A stretch of 64,000 bases of DNA from Sipunculus nudus (taxonomy: Eukaryota; Annelida; Sipuncula; Golfingiida; Sipunculidae). This document shows, piece after piece, positions 54,398 to 64,000 of the stretch; position 1 is the first letter of the stretch; each line of letters begins with the position of its first letter. The translations under genes and the position numbers were made by a program. The notes under the pieces are model-generated. The model made no database searches. It had not been told where the DNA came from and was given only the letters and a program-made list of their open reading frames with translations. The stretch covers positions 6,338,019 to 6,402,018 of the forward strand of contig CM049306.1 in the NCBI GenBank assembly GCA_026874595.1, written 5' to 3'.

Positions 54398-55035
54398 TCC
54401 TTTCACTGAAGTGACTGAAAGCCATCTCAGTTATCACGTTTGCCGATAAAAATATATACCCGTCTTCCGTCCATCCGTCCGTCTAATTGCATAAATCGTA
54501 AATATACGACATAAACTTTGATGTCATCCATGAAGGTTATAGGGAAATCTCATTAGAACCCCAAAATTAGGTGACAATGACCTATATTCTACACGACACG
54601 AGCCAAGGAGCAGAGAAACAATTTAAAGTCAAATATTCTCAATGTTGCTAAACAAATTTTGGATCAGTTCCTAACATTTAAATACTGTACTTCATTTACA
54701 CATTAAAGGCTATCAGTATGAAAGTATGAACATATAATTGGCATTGAGAATCTCTTACAACTACTACTTTAAGTTGTTAAATTTCACTGCGATGGTCTAC
54801 TTTGAGAAACAAATTCAGACAAAAGCTCTTACATCTCAATATTTTATGGGCGGATTAACATTAATTTTCTATGTACGTTCAATTCATCTTTTGAGTTTGA
54901 TAAATTACAGATATTATGAGATTCACTGCTGTTGACTCACGGATTTTACGGATACCTGTTTATTGATCATGAAAAGTTTAATCAGTTGAACAAGACTGAT
55001 TTTGCCATTTATATTCTATTTCATTTCTACACATT
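54398..55035 (+). mobile_element. Modular element of the AGCTGAGC family, decayed fourth copy
   Basis: GAAGTGACTGAAAGCCATCT, TTCCGTCCATCCGTCCGTCT, AAAATTAGGTGACAATGACC and TTATTGATCATGAAAAGTTT occur in the family order. The tail is not seen. Confidence 0.6.
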
Positions 55036-56783
55036 TTGATTGTATGAATGTGACTGCCAAATTAAAAAAAATAACGTTTACAGTATACAAATATATTGTA
55101 CAAGTCCTTCATCTCACAATTCTTATATTCTTTGCATAATAATAATATATTATATAATATATTGCATATCACTAAAATTCTGTTTGTTTTCCTGATACTT
55201 ATATGGAGACTTACAACATAACATTTATAACATATCAATCTCTTTCAATGATTAAAGAACACCTCACATTTTGAGTTCAGCTTTAAAGTTAGAGAAAGTT
55301 TTGGTGCATTATAGACACATCCGATGTTTGCAAACAAAGCCCCCCCAACTGGCGCATGCGCACTGGGCCGTAAGGCAAGAAGCACAGCCCAGCTTGACTG
55401 CCAGCCATATAATCAACACAGATAACCTATATAATAGCATCACTGTATCTTTGATCAGTATCAAAATAAAAGAGACTCTGTCATGGCCCACAGTAAAGTT
55501 AATTATCCCGATAAATTAGGCCACCACCCATTGAAATAAAAGGGACAAGCCTATTTCCTGCAACAGCTCATATTTGGTCAGTTTTATCAGAGATGACACT
55601 TGTGAATATAAGATCGTAGGGCAGAAATGTTAAAATAGTTGAAACATCTAAAAAGACTTGTCTTCCATATAGCTTCTACAACTTGAAAATATGTTTAATT
55701 TTAGTGAAAAAAAAAATCCATGATTTATAACAGTAGCCTATAACTTGCATGAAAATACACTAAATGGTGCAGTCTCCCCTAAAAACTAATACTACCGAAT
55801 ATACAAGAATACTCAACTTTTAATTCAGTCTCCTCTCTTAAACACAATTTAATAGTGCCACGTAGATTTAAATTTATATATGTATATTATAATCTTGCAA
55901 ATTTGCAAAAATTTTGCTGCTCATCATAGACCTGTGACATGTGAATATGAGTGTCAGTATGGTGTTGCAACAAGTGATGTTTTATACTGTACAAAAAACT
56001 GCATGCAATCAAACTTGAACGACTTTATATAGGATATCATGTTTTTTTTGTGACCAACTGACACTGAGGAAAACATATTGTCAACTTACAAAAATGTGAT
56101 CCCTTCTTAACTGCTTCATAATTTGTATGGCTTATAAAAAGTTAGCCTAAATGCCCCCCCCCCCAGCCCCCCGGACCAATAAATGTTAGAAATATCAATA
56201 AATCCCTGCACATTAATCACTATTCACATCTTAATGCCAATCCTTATTTCAACAGGGGTAATAATGCACCTCCCACCAAAAACTTCCATATTTTATATAA
56301 TTAATGAAGCATTAATCAATTTAAATGAGTGATGTTTTCCAATACCTTGCCTGGGTTCCCACTAGTATATTAAAAAAATAATACCAGCTATATAGTGCTT
56401 CATATGAACCATGACTGAAATAATAATTACGAGAAGAGTAACTGTAAAACAATGTAAAGAATGGTTTCCTTTGATGTATAGTATTGTAATCAGTTAAATA
56501 ATTATTTAGGTGTAGTAGTCGATAAATGCAACGTTATGTGTTCGTTTGAAAGAGAAAGCCATCGTGTTGTGTAAATTTGTATGTTACATTTTTGGTTTAA
56601 ATTTTGTGGCGAATGATTTGAATATAAATTAATTAAAATTAAAATAAAGTAAAATTGATTATAACTATAAAAACATTAACAATATATAAAATTGCTAGGG
56701 TTTGTCCTTTTCAGTGATTTTGATATTAATGATATTCAAATTATTATTAAAGATATTATTATGATTTATTATTGATGATAATG

Positions 56784-56846
<63 letters not shown>

Positions 56847-57290
56847 CAAGGAATAAACAATAAGATGAAAACATTCATTGAATATTAAGTGAAGGAGGTA
56901 TATCTGTTACAGATTATGAGTCTCAAATTAACTAAGGAAAATGAGTCATTAATTATGTCATCAGATAAAGCTTCCATGGACATTCTCAACTTAGATCAGC
57001 TGATAGACAGGTCTAAAGATAAATTTATTTTTATATAAAGATTTCATATTTTGAAAAAGTAACTCTGAAATGTGATTTGTTATGGGAAATGATCCACCAA
57101 AGTGAAGGCTGTACTCCCTTTTCGGCATAAACGTTTACTCCCGTCAACAGGGAGGTCTAGGTCTGAACAAGGATATGCAAAATGACACTAAACAATGAGA
57201 AAAAATGAAGCGTGATTCAGACTGGTATTGTAGTGTAAATAGCTTGTCCAGTGCCTGCCGCAGCCCATGTTTTGCCTTACAGAGCACCAC
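55036..57290. other. No gene recognised; AT-rich
   Basis: Contains a C10 run (56154), an (AAT)n/(ATT)n palindrome at 56786-56845 and scattered short frames. Nothing with a protein signature. Confidence 0.5.
56786..56845. repeat. (AAT)n-(ATT)n near-perfect palindrome
   Basis: About ten AAT units pass directly into about ten ATT units, so the two halves are reverse complements and could form a cruciform. Confidence 0.9.
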
Positions 57291-58421
57291 ATGGTCAGTG
57301 ACCTAGTTTCTGTGACGTCACGATCGGATGTGTCTATAGGCCCTTGTAGTACACATCCTTATAATGTTCCACATATTAGGCCAACCGATCTCGAGGACCC
57401 AGGGTATTAAGGTCTAGAACATATTTTTTTAAAGGGGCCCAATCACCTATAAAGCATGTTGAATTAACACGAAAAATACGCTCTTTACACAGCGCTTTAC
57501 CCATAGGCCAACTACCTATATCGTAAGCGCTGTTTGTTATGACCTTGTTTCCTGAATCTCTACACCAGAGGGGAGCACTGTATTTTGGTCCAATCAGATG
57601 AGACCCTGTGCTGGAAGCAAACCGGTTGACCAGCCAAGCGAGGAATACACGAAGCCAATGTTGTTTTGAGTGAAAGCTCATCGCCCCGGCGACCGTTTGA
57701 ACAGGCCATAGGCTCAGAGAGAATTGCCCCGCACGTAGTTTCTGGGCGGAGCCTGATGCCTGTCGAGTGTTTGTTGACTTGCATTTGGTTGGCTGATAGT
57801 CACATCAGCAGTTTCTCAAGCAGACGGGCCCATGTGCACAACCTGGTGTTTAAATGCATCATAAACGGTCAAAGCAGGCAGCGTGAAAACCAGTAGCTGC
57901 TGTAGAAGCGCATGATTTCCGCTGCCTATGGAGCGTACACGAAAAATAGATTCTGCCCTTTAAAATAAATTTGCACCTGCCAAAATATTGCCCTAAACCC
58001 GTTTGCTTACTCTTATAAACGACTGTTAAAACAGTGGACCGGGCGCGATCACAGGTGACAACATAAAGACAGCGCGTGCATCGCCCGGCCACAACACGTC
58101 AATCAGGAGATGCCCTGACTGACTTAGCCCCCCCCAAAAAAACGTAAAACATGTTCCCGCTGGCTGAAACACCGCTTGTTAAGGCTCTCAATCGGACCTC
58201 TGGTCACGTGACCTTGTTATGGTAAACAGACACACGTGGACTAAGTTTACCAAAACGTAGACCCATAACAAGGCGTTAAACAGCCGTATACGAGGTACTA
58301 AGATTGTGTGTTGGAGTGATTTTGCTTTTAATTAAAGCAAAACTGAACTGATAGTGTGAAAGAATAGGCATAATATTGCTCCTGATTATGTCCCTTTAAA
58401 TATGTTTGGCTTTAATTGTAG
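57291..58421 (+). promoter_or_regulatory. GC-richer 5' region of the rolling-stone-like gene
   Basis: The stretch is CpG-richer than the flanks, carries a perfect CRE palindrome TGACGTCA (57313-57320) and a CACGTG E-box near 58205, and leads to an acceptor TTTAATTGTAG at 58411-58421. I infer promoter and 5'UTR sequence. Frames at 57376-57681, 57560-57784 and 57859-58092 (minus) and 57666-57896 (plus) overlap each other and show no family features. Confidence 0.35.
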
Positions 58422-58459
58422 ATCAGATTCCGTGGGGTGTCTTGATACTACCGAATATC

Positions 58460-58549
58460 ATGCCGGGTCTACATGCTGTAAAGAAAGAACTCAGGCCTCA
58501 GAACCTTGGTCTCAGTTACCACAGGCGAGATGTGTTCTACAAAAACCAG
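58460..58549 (+). CDS. Rolling-stone-like membrane protein, exon 1
   Basis: ATG at 58460 opens exactly 30 codons (MPGLHAVKKELRPQNLGLSY then HRRDVFYKNQ) up to AACCAG|GTAAGG, phase 0. 'NLGL-(H/Y)H---F-K-QW' is the conserved N-terminus of the rolling stone family, with W supplied by exon 2. An acceptor at 58421 suggests the exon starts at 58422, giving 38 bp of 5'UTR. The exon is too short to be found by length alone. Confidence 0.88.
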
Positions 58550-60962
58550 GTAAGGTTAGGTAAATTAACCGAAACAGTGCTATAAAGGTGCAACCTCCTT
58601 GTGAGTTGCAACCTCCCCGTTTCCAAAGACCAGCCTGCATTTGTAAAAGGGGCTGGGCATAAAGTTTACCTCGAAAGTCTTAAGAGTAGTCCGAGCACAT
58701 TGTTATAATGTCATAAAAGAAACATTCACAGAGCGAAGTGTTCAGCCACTTCTTATTTTGCCTGTCCAGAATTAGAGGTGCATTGATTGCTAGGTTTGTC
58801 ATCATGCAAATATCACGTGATTGCTAGGTTTGTCAGGATGCAGATATCACGTGATCGCTAGGTTTGTCAGCATGTAGATAATACGTGCACCGTTGATTGG
58901 TCATGTTTTCTTTAACGTTATGAACCTATTAGGTCTGACCTTAATTTTCGTCTTCATCGTTTAACTAACGCTGGTTCTTACGTGTCTTATCCTCCTACGA
59001 ATTCAAGGAGAACATTTACCTCTGTGACCGGAGAGGCGCTATTTGCTGCGGATCAAATAGAAATTACATTAACTGCCTCATGAATAATGCATCTATTTGC
59101 AGGAGGCGTGTAATCATGAACAGTGGTCAATGGAATATAAGTGCAATGCGGTAAAGTTGGCTTTATAAAGCAGTTGCACAGGACTCCAGAAGTCCACATG
59201 GTCCATAATCGAAAATAAAAGTTACTCAGTAATAAAATGTATTTTCACAGAAGACAAATTTTTAAATATAAGTTTATATATATTAAAATATCGTTTTTTT
59301 TTTCTTTCACATCATTATCGCTAATGCTCAGTGTAGTTTCGTTAACTCCTGGTCTAGTTCATTGACCTGGGCACTGCGTTAGTATTTAATGGGATATCAG
59401 GATTGTTCCTGTCTAAACCACCGTGTACATATACCACAGTATAATATACTTGCTTTTAATCCATCACTTACCATCAGCAAAATGGCATACTTGTAGGTTG
59501 AAAAGGAAATAAAAAGAAAAATATAAAAAATTACATAGTAGTTACAAGTTAACATACTGCATGTGTGCATCCAAGTATAAGACATTTTGTAGAAATCATA
59601 GCGAGAAGAAAATGATTATAGCCGTTCCATAACCTCATTGATTTTGCTATGAGCATTTATTTTTATTAGAAATTTCTTATGGGGAATGGTAATGTAGGGT
59701 AGAATATTCAAGGGCCTAATTTTCGACAAGGTAGAAACATCTACCTTACACGTTATTAAAGAAATCGATTTATTTAAAATATGAGAAAGCAGTCTACATT
59801 TAACAAAATATCAGACCCACTGTTGGTCAAGTTCATTGGACACATGCAAAAGCAGTCTCATTTGACAGGTGCTGAATGAATTATGTCATGTAAACACTAT
59901 AAAATATGACCCGCCAAAACAAAGATGGCTACTTATGCAGGAACGCACCTGGCCTGTCAGATCAGTGGAAAGAGTCCATTAAGTTGTGAAACATAAACTG
60001 GAGATTTACTGTAAAATTCTTGATTCTCACATCAGGCCAAAACTGCAGCTTTCTAAAAAAAGAAAAATATAAACTTAGAATTATAACAATGTATAACATA
60101 TGAGTATTTATAACAATGTATAACATATAACAGCTGGTGTTGTCACTCTTGACACAAGCTTTCGGGGGTGCAGCCCCCTTCTTCAGGTGTAAAATGAAGG
60201 GGGCTGCACCCCCGAAAGCTTGTGTCAAGAGTGACAACACCAGCTAGTCTACATAAAGGTAACATATATCTGCTTCACTTACTCTTATATACAGACTAGC
60301 ACGGTAATTCAAACCTTAGTGTATAACATAGTATATAGCCCAGAGGCATCCCACGGTCCGGGGGTCCAGACCCCTGTTGACGCCGAAAAGTTACTATATG
60401 TGTTGTAATCCCAAATGGAATGTGACAATAATGGCATGAGGTCGGTATATATGAAATCTGCTTCATTAATAGTTGAGTGAATAGGAATAGGAAAAGATGT
60501 GTGCGTAGCATGGTCCTTACCTGCACGGTAGTCTTGTAGGCTAGTTATTAACAATATAATCTGATTTAACATAGTAATTTGGTAAGTCAGATATTAACCA
60601 ATATAAATGGCTTTAAAATTCGACCGAGATTTGGGAAATCCATTGCATCTCATCTTTTTTTGTATTTCAGGATCTGCAAATGTTCTATAATAGATTATTT
60701 TTTAACTTGTTAGCTGAGAGATTATTTTTTTAACTTGCAAGCTGAGATTGTTCAAATTTGTTCAAAATACCCCAAACCCACACAACGCTCGGCCACTACG
60801 CTTTTTTGCATGTAGAACATTACCCAGTTATGGACATCCCCCTCCCCTTCTTCCAAATTTCTCGGTTTGCCCCAGTATAGAGATATAAAGTGTTGAAATA
60901 AGTTGCAACTATATGCATTATGAACTCTACATTTGCGTTAATTATATTTTCTGTTTTTGCAG
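58550..60962 (+). other. Intron of the rolling-stone-like gene
   Basis: A GTAAGG...TTTTTGCAG intron of 2.4 kb. It holds a perfect palindrome (60132-60245), three near-repeats of CACGTGAT-GCTAGGTTTGTCA at 58770-58880, and a duplicated TAGCTGAGA-TTATTTTTTTAACTTG pair near 60700-60745. Confidence 0.8.
60132..60245. repeat. Perfect inverted repeat, 50-bp arms, 14-bp loop
   Basis: Arms 60132-60181 and 60196-60245 are exact reverse complements, starting AGCTGGTGTTGTCACTCTTG and including CTTTCGGGGGTGCAGCCCCC. The loop is TTCAGGTGTAAAAT. In RNA it would fold into one long hairpin. Confidence 0.97.
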
Positions 60963-61748
60963 TGGGGATTTCCGCCTGTGATTTTCTTGGTTTACCGCGT
61001 TGGGGCAGCAGTTTACATGACAACATGGCTGTTTTTGTCAACGTTAGTTTGGTACCACAACTCAAAAGGACATATTCCAATTGTTTTCTTGACCTTCTGG
61101 AGTTTTATAGTCCTGTGCTGTCACCTGGTGCTGGCTGCTGTCATAAAGATTCTTCATATTGGTCAGATGGGAAAACTTTGTACGCGCGCAGACATTCCAC
61201 TAGACAATAACGCAACTGATATTGAAACGCGGGAAAACGCACTTCCCTGGTATATCAAAGTGGATTGGATAATGTTTACTGTAAGTGTATGTGCTGCCCC
61301 ATTAGTGACCGTCATCTACTTTACAGTGCTGTGGCCGAGAAAGTCGGTCGAAAAAAACATGGCAGTTCCGGGCATCGAGGGATTCCACATTCACGCGGTG
61401 AACACCATGGTGACCCTGACAGACTTGTTCCTCTCGGCCATACCGGTCCGGCTGTACCACTGTGTATATCCTGTAGCGTACGGTTTTTTATATATGAGCT
61501 TTTCATTGGTATACTGGGCCGTGGATCATGATAACGTTCTTTATCGGAGCGTTATTGACTGGAACAAGCCCGGACGATCTGCTGGAATGACTATCCTCCT
61601 TTTGCTTGTTGCCCTTCCCGTCATGCATCTGCTGATGTTCCTCATCGTTCAACTCCGTGTGTTCGTCTGCAGGATAAACTGTCGCGGGTCAAGGTCAAGG
61701 TCGATCGACACGTCTATGAAAACCAAAGAAAATAATCCACCTGTCTAA
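60963..61748 (+). CDS. Rolling-stone-like membrane protein, exon 2
   Basis: Acceptor TTTTTGCAG, then 261 codons to TAA (61746-61748). With exon 1 the protein has 291 residues, normal for the family. It reads WGFPPVIFLVYRVGAAVYMT (TM1), IPIVFLTFWSFIVLCCHLVL (TM2), then IMFTVSVCAAPLVTVIYF, HIHAVNTMVTLTDLFLSAIP, YHCVYPVAYGFLYMSFSLVY, SVIDWNKPG and a last hydrophobic helix, about six TM segments. 'HAVN---L-DLFLSAIPVR--H--YP--YG--Y--FS--YW' and 'DW--PG' are family signatures. Drosophila rolling stone acts in myoblast fusion at the plasma membrane; most metazoan members have no known job. One N-glycosylation site (NNATD) lies in a predicted loop. AATAAA follows at 61796-61801. The family is multigene, so orthology is not claimed. 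Confidence 0.92.
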   Translation, partial: WGFPPVIFLVYRVGAAVYMTTWLFLSTLVWYHNSKGHIPIVFLTFWSFIVLCCHLVLAAVIKILHIGQMGKLCTRADIPLDNNATDIETRENALPWYIKVDWIMFTVSVCAAPLVTVIYFTVLWPRKSVEKNMAVPGIEGFHIHAVNTMVTLTDLFLSAIPVRLYHCVYPVAYGFLYMSFSLVYWAVDHDNVLYRSVIDWNKPGRSAGMTILLLLVALPVMHLLMFLIVQLRVFVCRINCRGSRSRSIDTSMKTKENNPPV

Positions 61749-61795
61749 AGGCTTATTATTGGTATATTGAACACATTTTTGCACATACAGACATA

Positions 61796-61801
61796 AATAA
61801 A
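61796..61801 (+). promoter_or_regulatory. Candidate poly(A) signal of the rolling-stone-like gene
   Basis: AATAAA 48 bp after the stop codon. Confidence 0.55.
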
Positions 61802-62280
61802 TGTGTCCCGTGGGGAAATGAACAGGTTTTGTGTGTCAAGCATTATTAAATAAGGACTTCTTGTTACACATTAGTATTCTTTTAAGTGTCTGTGATTTTT
61901 GTCCGCGTGGGGATTTGTTTTAATTGCTTTGTTTCTCAACATATCCAATAATCATATTCAAATTGAAAGGGAAAATGTTGCGAATTATATGGTTATCTGT
62001 ATTATGATCTATATTATATGGAATGCGCCTTATTTATACGCATGTAGGTTGTCCTAACAGCTATCAGCCAACCCAGTTATTGTTACATATTTTTATTATT
62101 TATTTGGTAAATGTTGTAAATGTTTGTATAAAGGCATAAAAGCCAGAGAACTGGAAACATGGAAACTCTTCGCTTTCTCCGTTTCTGTGCAACCTGTTGG
62201 GGATTTTCCCAATAATATTAATCATATATGCATAGTAAATGTAAGAAGTAGCATTAAATTTATATTAAACATGAAAAAGA
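61802..62280. other. No feature seen
   Basis: AT-rich 3' flank; the frame at 62124-62318 has no family features. Confidence 0.4.
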
Positions 62281-62415
62281 TTATGAAGTGGCTGAACTTC
62301 CGGCAGAGAAATTTTTAATTACCTTGCCAGCAGTTCAGTTAACACACTCAACTGCCGGCATAAGAATGTATGTTCTAATTGGAATTGGGAAAACATACAT
62401 ATGCATATTTATGAT

Positions 62416-62452
<37 letters not shown>

Positions 62453-62455
<3 letters not shown>

Positions 62456-63054
62456 CTAAACTGCCGACAGGGAAAGTTTACCGACAAACATATGCTCTAA
62501 TTCAAGTCTTGTATTGCTTTAGTCTACATGTAAAATTAACAATGTGTGAATGATACACTATTTTGTTATATTTTCTGGATAGTTTACTAATTCATGAAGT
62601 ATTTGGTGTGATACTATTTAGATTTCTTGTTCTGGATCTAAAGTTAACCTTGCCACATGTTTTATATACCTTACCGAAGTGTACCTTGAAATTACCTTGG
62701 TATAAACATAAAATGATAAGCTAAATAGGGGGGGGGGCACTTGCCTAAAGGTAAGCAAGTGTGAATTTGAGAATGCAGCTATGGTATAACGGCTGCTTAT
62801 ATATATATATGGTTGTGAGCAGTGAAATTTGAGAAAGCACAAAAACTCTAGAGATGTCAAATCAAAACATTAGCATGTTATTTGATTAAGGATGATCAAA
62901 TGTTACCGTGAGACAGCTCGGAGAAGGCAGATCCTAAGAACTAATTAAAGGATCTTAATCATCTTCACACCTCACCTTATAAAAGCCTATGGAACTGCTA
63001 GGCCTATCTTTACTGCTCATAAGGTTAATTAATCCTGCCGGCAGTTTAGGCTAT
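62453..63054. mobile_element. Candidate MITE with TATAGGCTAAACTGCCG-type ends
   Basis: About 20-bp imperfect inverted ends: TAGGCTAAACTGCCGACAGG on the left, CCTGCCGGCAGTTTAGGCTA on the right. Related CTGCCGGCA and CAGTTTAGCC motifs occur outside at 62292, 62354 and 63080-63095, so limits are uncertain and several copies may overlap. Internal TACCTTGCC/ACCTTGG words; no coding capacity. A (TA)n tract abuts the left end. Confidence 0.4.
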
Positions 63055-64000
63055 AGACTAAACAGCCCGCATTGCCTACAGTTTAGCCACTGCCAAAAGA
63101 TTATTGCAGGCTCCTTTTCTGGAACATTTTTTTTTAAATGTCCTCTACCAAAATTATTTCTTTCTCTCATCGAACATATCTGCATTTGGAAATGGATGTT
63201 GATCTTCTTTCCAGATGAACCTGTTCCAATAGAACCCATGGTTGAATCATTTTTGTTAGAACTTTTCGATAAAATGTATGCCATTGAAAGTATCTATCAA
63301 TGAAATGCGACCTGGTGTGAGTGTACCAGGGCAACTGTATCGGTTATTACACGAACACTGCCTCTCCCAGTGACTAAGCAGGCAGTAATTTAGCTCTGTC
63401 TTCATTCATGATTACGACTTAACGCCTGTGGTATAGTTTTACCTAATAATTTACTAGCAGGTTGTCAGTTCATGGGATGAGTTTTCTCGGTCAGGCAACA
63501 TTTTCGTAATTCCGCGAATTCTTAATTTCGTAAATACTTTGAGAAAGTCTGCTGTGTTGTCCATAAGGATGCCTCGAGTAGTGGACCATCGTGTGTAAAA
63601 CGAATTGCGTCCACCCTTATATCGGCAATATTAATGAAAAATACGTGTCTAAAAAGGAATAAAGATAAACTATAACAATGCCTGAGGACATTAACTGTTA
63701 TAACGCTATATTTGGACTTTCTGCGGTAACATCATGGAAAACATCTCATGCTATACACACCGATCTACGCATTGTTGCCGCTGGACAGGTCTGTGGAGGT
63801 CTAACATGTGGTGATTTAAAAATGGTCTACTATAAACATATATGCAGATTTCATTGCTTAGTCATGAATTGTATCCCACATAGTAAACATTTCAATGGAC
63901 ACAGCGGTGTTCAATAAAGGAGTCAACCACAACATGATGATAATTCTCGCTTTCTTGTAGTACTTTCATACCCTTGAGATCCTCCAAAATCCAATGGGAC
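63055..64000. other. No gene recognised at the right edge
   Basis: Frames at 62989-63303 and 63678-63917 (+) have no recognisable domain and lack clear splice or promoter context; AT-rich otherwise. Confidence 0.4.

Noticed and set aside
57376-57681. 101-residue minus-strand protein
   Set aside because: No family signature; overlaps other frames in a GC-richer 5' region, where long chance frames are expected.
63678-63917. 79-residue ORF at the right edge
   Set aside because: Starts from a reasonable ATG but no domain, signal or splice support; kept only as unassigned sequence.

Overview
This is animal nuclear DNA. Genes are split by GT/AG introns, intergenic DNA is AT-rich, there are many (TA)n, (ATT)n, (GA)n and poly-C tracts, and more than half of the window is transposon-derived. 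The gene set (MGAT5, rolling stone, SLC5) plus DIRS, Ty3/Gypsy, Penelope-like and CR1/Jockey-type retroelements and modular 'head + central tandem repeat + 3' hairpin' elements suggests a lophotrochozoan, most likely a mollusc. The species is an inference and I cannot fix it.

Layout. 0-4.3 kb (+): the last four exons of an MGAT5-type N-acetylglucosaminyltransferase, with a poly(A) signal. 4.6-5.5 kb: an 84-bp-dimer minisatellite. 7.7-13.7 kb: a 5.9-kb element with ~0.5-kb terminal inverted repeats and a second 872-bp inverted-repeat element nested inside its left arm. The nested copy has a 9-bp target duplication and a matching empty site in the right arm. 14.2-20.5 kb: Helitron/Helentron-like elements, a Penelope-like GIY-YIG fragment, and a 4.9-kb element with ~1-kb inverted arms. 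22.6-31.7 kb: tyrosine-recombinase fragment, Ty3/Gypsy integrase fragment split by another insertion, a decayed DIRS-like element (gag, RT, recombinase) and a candidate LTR.

33.5-39 kb: two intact single-exon genes for small, secreted, strongly cationic, cysteine-rich peptides, with a possible third remnant. Between the first two lies a 5' SLC5 (SMCT-like) transporter fragment with one frameshift. The peptides share a well-conserved signal and a diverged mature part. Their cysteine frameworks superimpose, except that two cysteines present in one are both replaced in the other. I do not recognise the family; it is the best candidate here for an undescribed gene system.

41-47 kb (-): a CR1/Jockey-type LINE reverse transcriptase interrupted by 4.4 kb (about 80 copies) of a 55-bp minisatellite. 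The repeat unit is itself a piece of that RT coding sequence, so the array was born from the LINE gene. Two near-identical 13-mers one unit apart in the source gene would explain the seed. A 19-unit block is duplicated in the array.

47-57 kb: repeats, microsatellites and two unconfirmed exon-like segments. 58.4-61.8 kb (+): a two-exon rolling-stone-like membrane protein gene (291 residues) with a perfect 50-bp-arm palindrome in its intron. 62-64 kb: small repeats and no recognised gene.

The host genes do not form a visible pathway. The only clear gene cluster is the peptide family at 33.5-39 kb. All homology statements come from reading the translations by eye; no search was run.
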